DNA of 64,000 nucleotides from Methylobacterium iners (GTDB lineage Bacteria; Pseudomonadota; Alphaproteobacteria; Rhizobiales; Beijerinckiaceae): NCBI RefSeq assembly GCF_022179305.1, contig NZ_BPQP01000009.1:58372-122371 (forward strand). Direction: 5' to 3'. A program made the translations under genes and the position numbers. The first letter of the stretch is position 1. Each line of letters starts with the position of its first letter. Under the pieces are notes generated by a model that did not search any database, was not told where the DNA came from, and was given only the letters and a program-made list of their open reading frames with translations. Below, one piece after another: positions 36,432-44,576 of the stretch.

Positions 36432-36998
36432 ATGTTCATCCAGACCGAAGCCACTCCAAACCCCGCCACCCTGAAGTTCCTGCCCGGCCGCGTCGTGCTG
36501 CCCGAGGGCACCTTCGAGGCCCGCGACGCCGCCGCCGCGGCCCGGTCGCCGCTGGCCCAGCGCCTGTTCGACGTGCCGGGCGTCTCGGGCGTCTATTTCG
36601 GCCACGACTTCATCTCGGTCACGAAGGCGGAGGGCGAGAACGAGTGGCCGCAGGTGAAACCCGCCTTGCTCGGCGCGATCATGGAGCACTTCCAGTCCGG
36701 CGCCCCGGTGCTGAGCGAGGGCACCGCCACGGGCGACGACGACGGCGAGGAGTTCTACGACGCGGCCGATCACGACACGGTCGTGACGATCAAGGACCTC
36801 CTCGAGACCCGCGTCCGCCCGGCCGTCGCGAGCGACGGCGGCGACATCACCTTCCGCGGCTACAAGGAGGGCGTCGTCTACCTCGAAATGAAGGGCGCCT
36901 GCTCGGGCTGCCCCTCATCCACCGCGACGCTCCGCAACGGCGTGCAGAACCTGTTCCGCCACTTCCTGCCCGAGGTGCGGGAGGTCCAGGCGGTCTGA
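36432..36998 (+). CDS. nfuA: NifU-like Fe-S cluster scaffold/carrier
   Basis: Carries Fe-S clusters to target proteins. 188 residues with an N-terminal Nfu_N domain (MFIQTEATPNPATLKFLPG) and a C-terminal NifU domain with the cluster motif CSGCPSS (CxxC) and TLRNGVQNLFRHFLPEV. ATG at 36432 starts exactly at the family N-terminus; upstream in-frame sequence is promoter DNA. A 9-bp GC-rich hairpin (37020-37045) without T-run follows the stop and may help end transcription. Confidence 0.94.
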   Translation: MFIQTEATPNPATLKFLPGRVVLPEGTFEARDAAAAARSPLAQRLFDVPGVSGVYFGHDFISVTKAEGENEWPQVKPALLGAIMEHFQSGAPVLSEGTATGDDDGEEFYDAADHDTVVTIKDLLETRVRPAVASDGGDITFRGYKEGVVYLEMKGACSGCPSSTATLRNGVQNLFRHFLPEVREVQAV

Positions 36999-37141
36999 TT
37001 CCGCAGCAAGTGCGCAACACCCTCCCGCCATCGCGTGCGGGAGGGATGTGTCGCGCTGACGGGACAGGGTTTTTGACTTAGCATCCGGCTCCCAGCGGGA
37101 TTGAGGGCACGGCGGAAGCCGCCGTGCCGATCGGACCGGGA

Positions 37142-37828
37142 GTGAGTTTGCGTATCCTAGCGATCGATACGGCGCTCGACGCCTGCTCCGCCTGCATCGC
37201 GACGGACCTTTCCGACGACCTCATCGCCGACGAGTCGCTGACGCTGAGCCGTGGCCATGCCGAGGCCCTGCTTCCGCTGATCGAGCGGGTCGTCGCCCGC
37301 AGCGAGGGCGGGTTCGAGAGCCTGGATCGCGTCGCCGTCACCGTCGGTCCGGGCAGCTATACGGGCCTGCGCGTCGGGCTCTCGGCGGCCCGCGCCATCG
37401 GGCTCGCCACCGGCATCCCCGTCGTTGGCGTCACCACCCTGTCAGCGCTGCTCGCGCCCCTGCTGGCCCTCAACGGCGAGGGCCTGATCGCCGCCGCGAT
37501 CGATGCGCGCCACGGCGCCGTCTATCTCCAGGCGATGAGCCTCACCGACGGGATCGTGGTGCCCCCGAGCCTGGTCGGACTGGACGAGGCGGCCGAGCGC
37601 CTTGGCCGCAACCGCCTCACCCTGGTCGGGTCGGGCGCCCCGGCCCTGGCCGCGACCCTGCGGAAGGGGGGTGTCGAGGCGGAGATCGCCGGCACAGCGC
37701 CGCCGGAGATCGCCTGGATCGCCTCGCTCGGGATGCTCGCCGACCCGGAACAAGCGCTGCCGCGGCCGCTCTACCTGCGGGGGCCTGACGCCGCGCCCCA
37801 GGACCATGCGAGGCTCGCCCGTCGATGA
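37142..37828 (+). CDS. tsaB: tRNA N6-threonylcarbamoyladenosine synthesis protein TsaB
   Basis: ASKHA-fold partner of TsaD in making t6A37 on ANN-decoding tRNAs. About 228 residues. Family marks: LRILAIDTALDACSACI, LSRGHAEALLPLIE and VAVTVGPGSYTGLRVGLSAARAIG. Three starts compete: GTG 37124, GTG 37142 and TTG 37148; the family begins at LRILAIDT, so one of the last two is likely. The stop overlaps the rimI start by four bases (ATGA). Confidence 0.92.
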   Translation: MSLRILAIDTALDACSACIATDLSDDLIADESLTLSRGHAEALLPLIERVVARSEGGFESLDRVAVTVGPGSYTGLRVGLSAARAIGLATGIPVVGVTTLSALLAPLLALNGEGLIAAAIDARHGAVYLQAMSLTDGIVVPPSLVGLDEAAERLGRNRLTLVGSGAPALAATLRKGGVEAEIAGTAPPEIAWIASLGMLADPEQALPRPLYLRGPDAAPQDHARLARR

Positions 37829-38346
37829 ACCGTCCCGCCTCCCCGTTCTGGCCCGTCGAATGGTGGCTCGCCTGGTGGGATGCCTGGGGCGGCGAGGCCT
37901 ACGTCGCCCCCTTGCGCGATTCAGGTCAGGCTTCCGCCCTCGCTCGCCTGCATGCGACCGCCTTCGCGCGCCCCTGGGACGCGCACGAGTTCGAGCGCAT
38001 GCTCTGCGAGCGCTCCACCGAGGCACACGCCCTATGGCGGGCCGGCACGATCCAGGGCTTCGTGCTGTCGCGCAGGGTCGCCGACGAGGCGGAGATCCTG
38101 ACGATCGTGCTGGCGCCCTCGATGCGGGGCTCCGGGCTCAGCCACAAGCTTCTGCGCGAACACCTGCAGCATCTCGGCAATGCCCGCGTGAGCAAGGTCC
38201 ACCTTGAGGTGGACGAGGGCAACGCTCCGGCCCTGAAGCTCTACGCCCGCCACGGCTTCCGCCGGATCGGCGAGCGCGTCGGCTACTACACGACCGCCGA
38301 TGGCGGCCGTACCACGGCGCTGACGATGCAGGCGATCCTGCCGTGA
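37825..38346 (+). CDS. rimI: GNAT acetyltransferase, RimI type
   Basis: Probably acetylates the N-terminal alanine of ribosomal protein S18, by its pairing with tsaB. 173 residues. A Trp-rich N-terminal segment (FWPVEWWLAWWDAWG) precedes the domain; it is absent in E. coli RimI (148 residues). The acetyl-CoA loop is LAPSMRGSGLSHKLLREHL, in which the usual Q/RxxGxG/A is RGSGLS. Then VSKVHLEVDEGNAPALKLYA and HGFRRIGERVGYY are typical. Translationally coupled to tsaB. Confidence 0.9.
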   Translation: MNRPASPFWPVEWWLAWWDAWGGEAYVAPLRDSGQASALARLHATAFARPWDAHEFERMLCERSTEAHALWRAGTIQGFVLSRRVADEAEILTIVLAPSMRGSGLSHKLLREHLQHLGNARVSKVHLEVDEGNAPALKLYARHGFRRIGERVGYYTTADGGRTTALTMQAILP

Positions 38347-38377
38347 GGGGCGCCAACGGAAGCCCTTCTCGCGCACG

Positions 38378-39247
38378 ATGACCCGCCTCGGCACCGCATT
38401 CCGCCTTCTCCTCTGCGCCCTGACCTTCGCCATCATGGTCGGACCGCACGTCCTGAGCCTGCGCTTCGGGCGCGGTCGCCTCGCGGCTTGGTGCCCGACC
38501 CTGTTCCACCGGACCTTCCTGCGCCTGTTCTCGGTGAGGGTGACGGAGAGCGGCAGCCCGCCAGGCGCCGGCGAGCCGGCCCTGGTCCTCTCCAATCACA
38601 TCTCCTGGCTCGACATCCTGGTGCTCGGCTCGCTCCGGCCCCTCTCCTTCGTGGCGAAGTCCGAGATCGCGGGCTGGCCCGTCATCGGGATGCTGGCGCG
38701 ACTCCAGCGCACGGTCTTCATCGACCGGGCCCGCCGCGCCGCCACGGCCGACGTGAACGCGACAGTGGCCGACCGCCTTGCGGCGGGCGACCTCATCGTG
38801 CTGTTCGCGGAGGGCACCACGGGCGACGGCAACCGGCTGCTGCCCTTCCGCTCCTCCCTCGTGGGCGCGGCGCGCACCGCCATCGACCCCGGAGCGGGCG
38901 GCCTCGGCCGCATCCGCCTGCAGCCGCTGGCGATCACCTATCCGCGCCGCAATGGTCTGCCGGTGGTCCGCTCCGAGCGGCCCGAGATCGCCTGGTACGG
39001 CGACATGGAGCTCGCCCCTCATCTCGCCCTCTTCCTCAAGGGCGGCCCGATCGACGTGCACGTGGTCTGGGGCGCGCCGATCACCTTCGACGCCGGGACC
39101 GACCGCAAGCGCGCGACGGCCGTGGCCGAGGCTTCCGTACGCGCCGCAATGCGGGGTGTCCTCGCCGGCCGGGCGATGGACCCCGCACAGAGCCAGGCCC
39201 CTGCCCAGGCACCCGGCTTCGCAGGCTCTGGCCTCCCAGCCATTTGA
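38378..39247 (+). CDS. plsC: 1-acyl-sn-glycerol-3-phosphate acyltransferase family protein
   Basis: Acylates lysophosphatidic acid or a related lysolipid at the inner membrane. 289 residues. An N-terminal hydrophobic helix (FRLLLCALTFAIMVG) anchors it. The acyltransferase block I is NHISWLD (His-x4-Asp), block II around FIDRARR, and block III FAEGTTGDGNRLLPFRSSL. Located in the tsaB-rimI-plsC-miaB order common in Rhizobiales, though fur, which often lies in this stretch, is missing. Could be an ornithine-lipid acyltransferase (OlsA-like) instead; no olsB is nearby. Confidence 0.88.
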   Translation: MTRLGTAFRLLLCALTFAIMVGPHVLSLRFGRGRLAAWCPTLFHRTFLRLFSVRVTESGSPPGAGEPALVLSNHISWLDILVLGSLRPLSFVAKSEIAGWPVIGMLARLQRTVFIDRARRAATADVNATVADRLAAGDLIVLFAEGTTGDGNRLLPFRSSLVGAARTAIDPGAGGLGRIRLQPLAITYPRRNGLPVVRSERPEIAWYGDMELAPHLALFLKGGPIDVHVVWGAPITFDAGTDRKRATAVAEASVRAAMRGVLAGRAMDPAQSQAPAQAPGFAGSGLPAI

Positions 39248-39288
39248 GGACAGGTCGTCGCCGCGACGCCCCTTGCAAACTGTGTTAG

Positions 39289-40665
39289 ATGCGGGCGCCT
39301 GATCGCCCTACAGGACCCCGCACGTTGAAGAAAGCCTTCGTCAAATCCTACGGCTGCCAGATGAACGCCTACGATTCCGCCCGGATGGCGGATCTGCTCG
39401 GCGAGGAGGGTTACGCGGCGACCGACCGGGTCGAGGAGGCGGATGTCGTCGTTCTGAACACCTGCCACATCCGCGAGAAGGCGGCCGACAAGGTCTATTC
39501 CGAGCTCGGGCGCCTGCGAGTCCTCAAGGGCGAGCGCGGGCAGGCCGGGCAGGACACGCGGATCGTGGTGGCCGGCTGCGTCGCTCAGGCCGAGGGCGCC
39601 GAGATCCTGGCCCGCACGCCCGCCGTCGACGTGGTGGTCGGCCCGCAGAGCTATCACCGCCTGCCGGAGCTGCTGGCGCGCTCGCGGCAGACCCGCGTCG
39701 TCGACACCGAGTTCCCGGTCGAGGACAAGTTCGACGCCCTGCCGGCGCGGCGCACCGGCGGTGTCTCGGCCTTCCTCACCGTCCAGGAGGGCTGCGACAA
39801 GTTCTGCGCCTTCTGCGTGGTGCCCTATACCCGCGGCGCCGAGGTCTCGCGCCCGGTCGCGGCGATCCTCGCGGAAGCCGAGCGCCTCGTCGCCGGCGGC
39901 GCCCGCGAGGTCACGCTCATCGGCCAGAACGTCAACGCCTATCACGGTGCGGGCCCGGACGGGGTGCCCGTGACCCTCGCCGGCCTGATGCGGGCGGTGT
40001 CGCGGCTGCCCGGGCTCCTGCGGCTGCGCTACACCACGAGCCATCCCAACGACATGGGCGAGGACCTGATCCGGGCCCACGGCGAGATTCCGGGCCTGAT
40101 GCCCTACCTGCACCTGCCGGTGCAGTCGGGCTCGGACCGGGTGCTCAAGGCCATGAACCGCAAGCACGACGCCGACACCTATCGCCGGCTAGTCGAGCGG
40201 GTCCGCGCGGTCCGGCCGGACATCGCCCTCTCTTCGGATTTCATCGTCGGCTTCCCCGGCGAGACCGACGCGGACTTCGCCGAGACGATGCGGCTCGTCG
40301 CGGATGTCGGCTTCGCGAGTGCCTACTCGTTCAAGTATAGCCCGCGCCCCGGCACGCCGGCGGCCGAGCGGGCAGACGCGGTGCCCGAGGCCGTGAAGGC
40401 CGAGCGCCTCGCGGCGCTGCAGGCCCTCCTTGACGGGCAGCGCCACGCCTTCGCCGCGGCGATGGTGGGACGTGAGGTGGAGGTGCTGGTGGAGAAGCCG
40501 GGCCGCCATCCGGGCCAGGTGGCCGGCAAGACGCCCCACCTGCTCGCCGTCCAATTCGACGCTCCCGCGACGACGATCGGGACGCTGCAGCGGGTCCGGG
40601 TCGCCGCGACCAGCGCCAACAGCTTGTTCGGCGAGAGAACGCACGCCGACGCGGTGGCCGCGTGA
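39289..40665 (+). CDS. miaB: tRNA-2-methylthio-N6-dimethylallyladenosine synthase
   Basis: Radical-SAM methylthiotransferase that modifies i6A37 of tRNA. 458 residues: UPF0004 domain with cluster ligands Cys23 (SYGCQMN), Cys59 (LNTCHIRE) and Cys97 (AGCVAQ); radical SAM domain with CxxxCxxC at Cys169, Cys173 and Cys176; C-terminal TRAM domain ending near [20 protein letters not shown] start at TTG 39325, right at [12 protein letters not shown], is a fair alternative to the ATG at 39289. Confidence 0.96.
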   Translation: MRAPDRPTGPRTLKKAFVKSYGCQMNAYDSARMADLLGEEGYAATDRVEEADVVVLNTCHIREKAADKVYSELGRLRVLKGERGQAGQDTRIVVAGCVAQAEGAEILARTPAVDVVVGPQSYHRLPELLARSRQTRVVDTEFPVEDKFDALPARRTGGVSAFLTVQEGCDKFCAFCVVPYTRGAEVSRPVAAILAEAERLVAGGAREVTLIGQNVNAYHGAGPDGVPVTLAGLMRAVSRLPGLLRLRYTTSHPNDMGEDLIRAHGEIPGLMPYLHLPVQSGSDRVLKAMNRKHDADTYRRLVERVRAVRPDIALSSDFIVGFPGETDADFAETMRLVADVGFASAYSFKYSPRPGTPAAERADAVPEAVKAERLAALQALLDGQRHAFAAAMVGREVEVLVEKPGRHPGQVAGKTPHLLAVQFDAPATTIGTLQRVRVAATSANSLFGERTHADAVAA

Positions 40666-40699
40666 GGTCCCCTTCCAAGAGCCTGATGTCTCCGAAGCC

Positions 40700-40745
40700 T
40701 GGCACGGGTCATCCCCCTCCGGGAGAGGAGGGCCGTCGCCGGCGG
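40700..40745. repeat. Short hairpin repeat between miaB and phoH
   Basis: CATCCCCCTCCGGGAGAGGA with flanks; a short relative of the repeats elsewhere in the window. It fills part of the 117-base gap. Confidence 0.4.
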
Positions 40746-40782
40746 GGCAGCGATCGCTCGGACAGAACTCGAGGAACACGGC

Positions 40783-41892
40783 GTGGCAGCACCTGACGGC
40801 CTGAGCGGACGCGGCGGCCCTCTGCGGGGCCGCGGGCCGGCCTCGCGCGCCGGCGAGATCATCGAGACCGTGGAGGTGGCGCTCACCTTCGACGACAACC
40901 GGCTCGCAAGCCTCGTCTTCGGTCAGTACGACCAGAACGTCGCCCATATCGAGCGGCGTCTCGAGGTCACGGCGACGGCGCTCGGCAACCACCTCGTGAT
41001 CAAGGGCGCGCCCGACGCGGCCGAGAAGGCCCGCCGCGTCTTCGAGCGGCTCTATGCCCGCGTCGCTGCCGGCGGCACCGCGCTGACGCTCGGCGACGTC
41101 GATGGAGCGATCAAGGAGACGACGCAGCAGGGCACCCTGTTTCCCTCGGCCGAGATCGCCGCCGAGCCCGACCGCCCCGTCTTCGACCAGATCGCCACGC
41201 GCCGAAAAGGCGCGGTGCGCGCCCGCAACGCGGCGCAGGACGCCTATATCAAGGCTCTGCGCGCCCACGAACTCGTCTTCGCCGAGGGGCCGGCCGGCAC
41301 CGGCAAGACCTGGCTCGCGGTCGGCCACGCCGTGTCCCTGCTGGAGCAGGGACACGCCGAGCGGCTGATCCTGTCGCGCCCGGCGGTCGAAGCCGGCGAG
41401 CGTCTCGGCTTTCTGCCCGGCGACATGCGCGAGAAGGTCGATCCCTATCTCCGCCCCATCTACGATGCCCTCTACGACTTCATGGAGGCGCGCCACGTCG
41501 ACCGCGGCCTGCAGACCGGCATCATCGAGATCGCGCCGCTCGCCTTCATGCGCGGGCGCACGCTGACCAACGCCGTGGTTCTGCTCGACGAGGCGCAGAA
41601 CACCACCTCCATGCAGATGAAGATGTTCCTGACGCGATTGGGCGAGAACTCGCGCATGATCATCACCGGCGACCCGAGCCAGGTCGACCTGCCGCCGGGC
41701 CAGAAATCGGGCCTCGTCGAGGCGGTCAGCATCCTCGACGGCGTCGAGGGCATCGGCCGCGTCACCTTCCGCGATGTCGACGTGGTCCGCCACGACCTCG
41801 TCCGCCGCATCGTCACCGCCTACGAGGCTGCCGCCCACGGCGGGGCGGACACCGACCGCAATCCGAACCCGCGGCGGCGGCCGCTGGCGTGA
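40783..41892 (+). CDS. ybeZ: PhoH family protein (PhoH-like ATPase)
   Basis: ATPase that works with YbeY in RNA/ribosome maturation. 369 residues from a GTG. An N-terminal KH-like region (VFGQYDQNVAHIERRLEVTA) is followed by the PhoH domain with Walker A GPAGTGKT (169-176), SRPAVEAGERLGFLPGD, and Walker B VVLLDEAQNTT. A further motif is ITGDPSQVDLP. The basic tail NPNPRRRPLA is short. Usually ybeY follows at once; here a hydrolase gene sits between them. Confidence 0.94.
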   Translation: MAAPDGLSGRGGPLRGRGPASRAGEIIETVEVALTFDDNRLASLVFGQYDQNVAHIERRLEVTATALGNHLVIKGAPDAAEKARRVFERLYARVAAGGTALTLGDVDGAIKETTQQGTLFPSAEIAAEPDRPVFDQIATRRKGAVRARNAAQDAYIKALRAHELVFAEGPAGTGKTWLAVGHAVSLLEQGHAERLILSRPAVEAGERLGFLPGDMREKVDPYLRPIYDALYDFMEARHVDRGLQTGIIEIAPLAFMRGRTLTNAVVLLDEAQNTTSMQMKMFLTRLGENSRMIITGDPSQVDLPPGQKSGLVEAVSILDGVEGIGRVTFRDVDVVRHDLVRRIVTAYEAAAHGGADTDRNPNPRRRPLA

Positions 41893-41899
41893 AGGCCAA

Positions 41900-42889
41900 A
41901 TGCCTCTCGTCGGACGACCTGCCCGTGCCGGCGCAGCAATCGCGTTCGGTTTCACCATGACGGTCTGCGCCGCCCTTCCGGTCGCCGCGACCGAAGAGGC
42001 TGTGGAGGTGCCGGGGCCCCTGGCCGCCTTGCGAGGCACCCTGACGAGGCCGGGTGTCGCCTCCGCCGCCGTCCTGATCATTCCGGGGTCGGGTCCGACC
42101 GACCGGGACGGCAACAATCCGCTGGGCGTTGCGGCCTCCACCTATCGCCTCCTGGCGGAGGGGCTTGCGGCGAAGGGCGTCGCGACCTTGCGCATCGACA
42201 AGCGCGGCATGATCGGGAGTGCGGCGGCCGTCGCCGATCCGGATGCCGTGACCGTCTCGGATTATGCCGGCGACGTGCAGCACTGGGCTGACCTCCTGCG
42301 CGCGAAGACAGGGGCTGCCTGCGTCTGGCTCGTCGGGCACAGCGAGGGTGGTTTGGTCGCACTTTCCACGGCCCAGAAGGCTGAGGGGATCTGTGGCCTG
42401 ATCCTCGTTGCGACCCCGGGACGGCCCCTGGGCCAGGTTCTCCGCGACCAGCTCACCGCCAATCCGGCCAATGCACCGCTTCTGGCGCAGGCATTCGGCA
42501 CGATCGCGTCGCTCGAAGGCGGGCGGCGCGTCGATGACGGCGCGTTGCACCCGGCGCTGGCATCTCTGTTCAGGCCGGCGGTGCAGGGCTTCCTGATCGA
42601 CGCGTTCGTCCTGGACCCGTCCAAACTCCTCGCGGCATGGCAGGGTCCGACGCTGATCGTGCAGGGCGAGCGAGACCTTCAGGTCTCCGCTGCGGACGCC
42701 CGGGGCCTGCATCAAGCAGCGCTGCGTTCCGAGCTCTTCCTCGTTCCCGACGCGAACTACGTCCTGAAGACGGTCGTCTCGCCCGACCGGGCGGCCAATA
42801 TCGCGACCTACCGCGATCCTCGGTTGCCGCTGGCGATCGGGATCGTCGAGAGGATTGCGACCTTCGTCACGGCGCCACGAGCGCGTTGA
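41900..42889 (+). CDS. Secreted alpha/beta hydrolase with substituted catalytic histidine
   Basis: 329 residues beginning with a likely signal peptide (about 1-30, ending LPVAATEEA), so probably periplasmic. Alpha/beta hydrolase marks: IIPGSGPTDRDGNN (oxyanion strand), LRIDKRGMIGS and the nucleophile elbow GHSEGG with Ser148. The later Asp is likely in VQGERDLQV. The catalytic His of related proteins sits in a GxNHVLK-like motif; here it reads DANYVLK, with Tyr287 in its place. So it may be inactive as a hydrolase, or use another residue. It lies between phoH and ybeY, only seven bases from the start of each neighbour. Confidence 0.82.
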   Translation: MPLVGRPARAGAAIAFGFTMTVCAALPVAATEEAVEVPGPLAALRGTLTRPGVASAAVLIIPGSGPTDRDGNNPLGVAASTYRLLAEGLAAKGVATLRIDKRGMIGSAAAVADPDAVTVSDYAGDVQHWADLLRAKTGAACVWLVGHSEGGLVALSTAQKAEGICGLILVATPGRPLGQVLRDQLTANPANAPLLAQAFGTIASLEGGRRVDDGALHPALASLFRPAVQGFLIDAFVLDPSKLLAAWQGPTLIVQGERDLQVSAADARGLHQAALRSELFLVPDANYVLKTVVSPDRAANIATYRDPRLPLAIGIVERIATFVTAPRAR

Positions 42890-42896
42890 GGTGACC

Positions 42897-43403
42897 GTGC
42901 CGCAGCCACAGACCCCTGACCACGAGATCGATATCGCCGTCGAGGACGAGCGCTGGGCGGGCGCCGCGCCGGATCTCGAACGCTTCGTCGTCCGCGCGGT
43001 CGAGGCCGCCCTGGCGGTCGCGCCGGAGGTTCCGGCGCACCCCGTCGAGGTCAGCATCCTGCTCACCGACGACGCCACCGTGCAGGACCTCAACCGGACT
43101 TGGCGAGGCAAGGACAAGCCTACCAACGTCCTGTCCTTCCCCGCTCCGCTGCAACCCCTCCATGCGGGCGCCGCGCAGCCGCTGGGCGACGTGGTTCTTG
43201 CGTATGGCACGATGCTGCGCGAGAGTGAGGAGCAGTCGAAGCCGCTCCACCACCATCTTGCCCATCTCCTCGTCCATGGCATTCTCCACCTTCTCGGCCA
43301 GGACCACGAGACCGGCGAATCGGAGGCCGAGGCCATGGAAGCCCTCGAGACGGCCGCCCTTCGCAGCCTCGGCATTCCCGATCCTTATTGCGATGCCGAC
43401 TAA
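42897..43403 (+). CDS. ybeY: Endoribonuclease YbeY (rRNA maturation factor)
   Basis: Metal-dependent RNase needed for 16S rRNA 3' processing and ribosome quality control. 168 residues from GTG 42897, which has GAGG five bases upstream; GTG 42891 is possible. The zinc motif HGILHLLGQDHE (His-x3-His-x5-His) is intact, and LNRTWRGKDKPTNVLSFP is the conserved partner motif. Coupled with phoH, corC and lnt in the usual set. Confidence 0.95.
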   Translation: MPQPQTPDHEIDIAVEDERWAGAAPDLERFVVRAVEAALAVAPEVPAHPVEVSILLTDDATVQDLNRTWRGKDKPTNVLSFPAPLQPLHAGAAQPLGDVVLAYGTMLRESEEQSKPLHHHLAHLLVHGILHLLGQDHETGESEAEAMEALETAALRSLGIPDPYCDAD

Positions 43404-43448
43404 GGGCTTTAGCGGGCGATCCTGCCCTGAATTTCAGATCAGAGAGAC

Positions 43449-44576
43449 ATGACGAACGATCGAAGTCGCGGCGCGGCCCAGGCCGCGTTCAACGGCGCCG
43501 ACGGCGAGCCCCAGGCCCGCGAGCCCTGGTACGACCGCCTGCTGCACGCCCTGCATCTGCGCCCGCGTGATTCGCTGCGCGACGACATCGAGGGTGCCTT
43601 GGCCGAGCCGGCCTCGGCCGAAAACGGATTTTCGCCCCTTGAGCGGGCCATGCTCAAGAACGTGCTCGGCCTGCACAAGGTGCGCGTCGACGACGTGATG
43701 ATCCCCCGGGCCGATATCGTCGCCGTCTCGATCGACACCGGTCTTGGCGACCTGCTCAAGCTCTTCCGCACGGCCGGCCATTCGCGGCTGCCGGTCTACG
43801 GCGAGACTCTCGACGATCCCCGCGGCATGGTCCACATCCGCGACTTCGTCGATCACATCGCCGCGCGTGCCGAGGCCGTCACCCGTCGGGCGGCGAACGG
43901 CACGGCCACCACGCCGCTGACCGAGGATGTGGCGACCCCGGCGGTCACCCGCCCGCGGCGAGGCACCCGGGCGCTGCGCGCGCTCAACCTCGGCAATGTC
44001 GACCTGTCCGTGACCCTGGCCTCCACCCGCATCCTGCGGCCGGTCCTGTTCGTGCCGCCCTCGATGCCGGCCATCGACCTGCTCGTGCGGATGCAGGCGA
44101 CCCGCACGCACATGGCCCTCGTCATCGACGAGTATGGCGGCACCGACGGCCTGATCTCGATCGAAGACCTCATCGAGATGGTGGTCGGCGACATCGAGGA
44201 CGAGCACGACGTCGCGGAGGGTCGCCTCGTTCAGCGCGTCGAGGGCGAGGCCGAGGTCTTCGTGGCCGACGCTCGCGCCGGGCTCGCCGAAGTCTCGGAG
44301 GCGAGTGGGGTCGATCTCGTCGCGGCCGTCGGCGAGATGGCCGAGGAGATCGACACGATCGGCGGTCTCATCGTGACGCTGGCCGGCCGGGTGCCCTCGC
44401 GCGGTGAATTGATCACCGGCCCGGGCGACCTTGAATTCGAGGTGCTCGACGCCGATCCGCGCCGGGTCAAGCGCCTGCGCCTGCAGCGCGGCCAGGCCCG
44501 GATCACGGCCGTGGTGCCCCTCGCCCTGCCGCCTCCCAAGGCTCTGCCCGCCGTCAGCGACGCGCCCGGCCCGTGA
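43449..44576 (+). CDS. corC: CBS-domain hemolysin/CorC-type protein
   Basis: Cytoplasmic protein of the CorC/YbeX group, linked to magnesium/cobalt homeostasis and, with ybeY and phoH, to ribosome function. 375 residues: two CBS repeats (MIPRADIVAVSIDTGLGDLL; IDLLVRMQATRTHMALVIDE with YGGTDGLISIEDLIEMVVGD) and a C-terminal CorC/HlyC domain (IDTIGGLIVTLAGRVPSRGE). No membrane DUF21 domain, so it is the soluble short type. A linker of about 45 residues between the CBS repeats is longer than in E. coli (protein 292 residues). The stop overlaps the lnt GTG. Confidence 0.93.
   Translation: MTNDRSRGAAQAAFNGADGEPQAREPWYDRLLHALHLRPRDSLRDDIEGALAEPASAENGFSPLERAMLKNVLGLHKVRVDDVMIPRADIVAVSIDTGLGDLLKLFRTAGHSRLPVYGETLDDPRGMVHIRDFVDHIAARAEAVTRRAANGTATTPLTEDVATPAVTRPRRGTRALRALNLGNVDLSVTLASTRILRPVLFVPPSMPAIDLLVRMQATRTHMALVIDEYGGTDGLISIEDLIEMVVGDIEDEHDVAEGRLVQRVEGEAEVFVADARAGLAEVSEASGVDLVAAVGEMAEEIDTIGGLIVTLAGRVPSRGELITGPGDLEFEVLDADPRRVKRLRLQRGQARITAVVPLALPPPKALPAVSDAPGP

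Noticed and set aside
37020-37045. Terminator after nfuA
   Set aside because: A 9-bp stem is present but has no T-run on either side; more likely a small relative of the intergenic hairpins.
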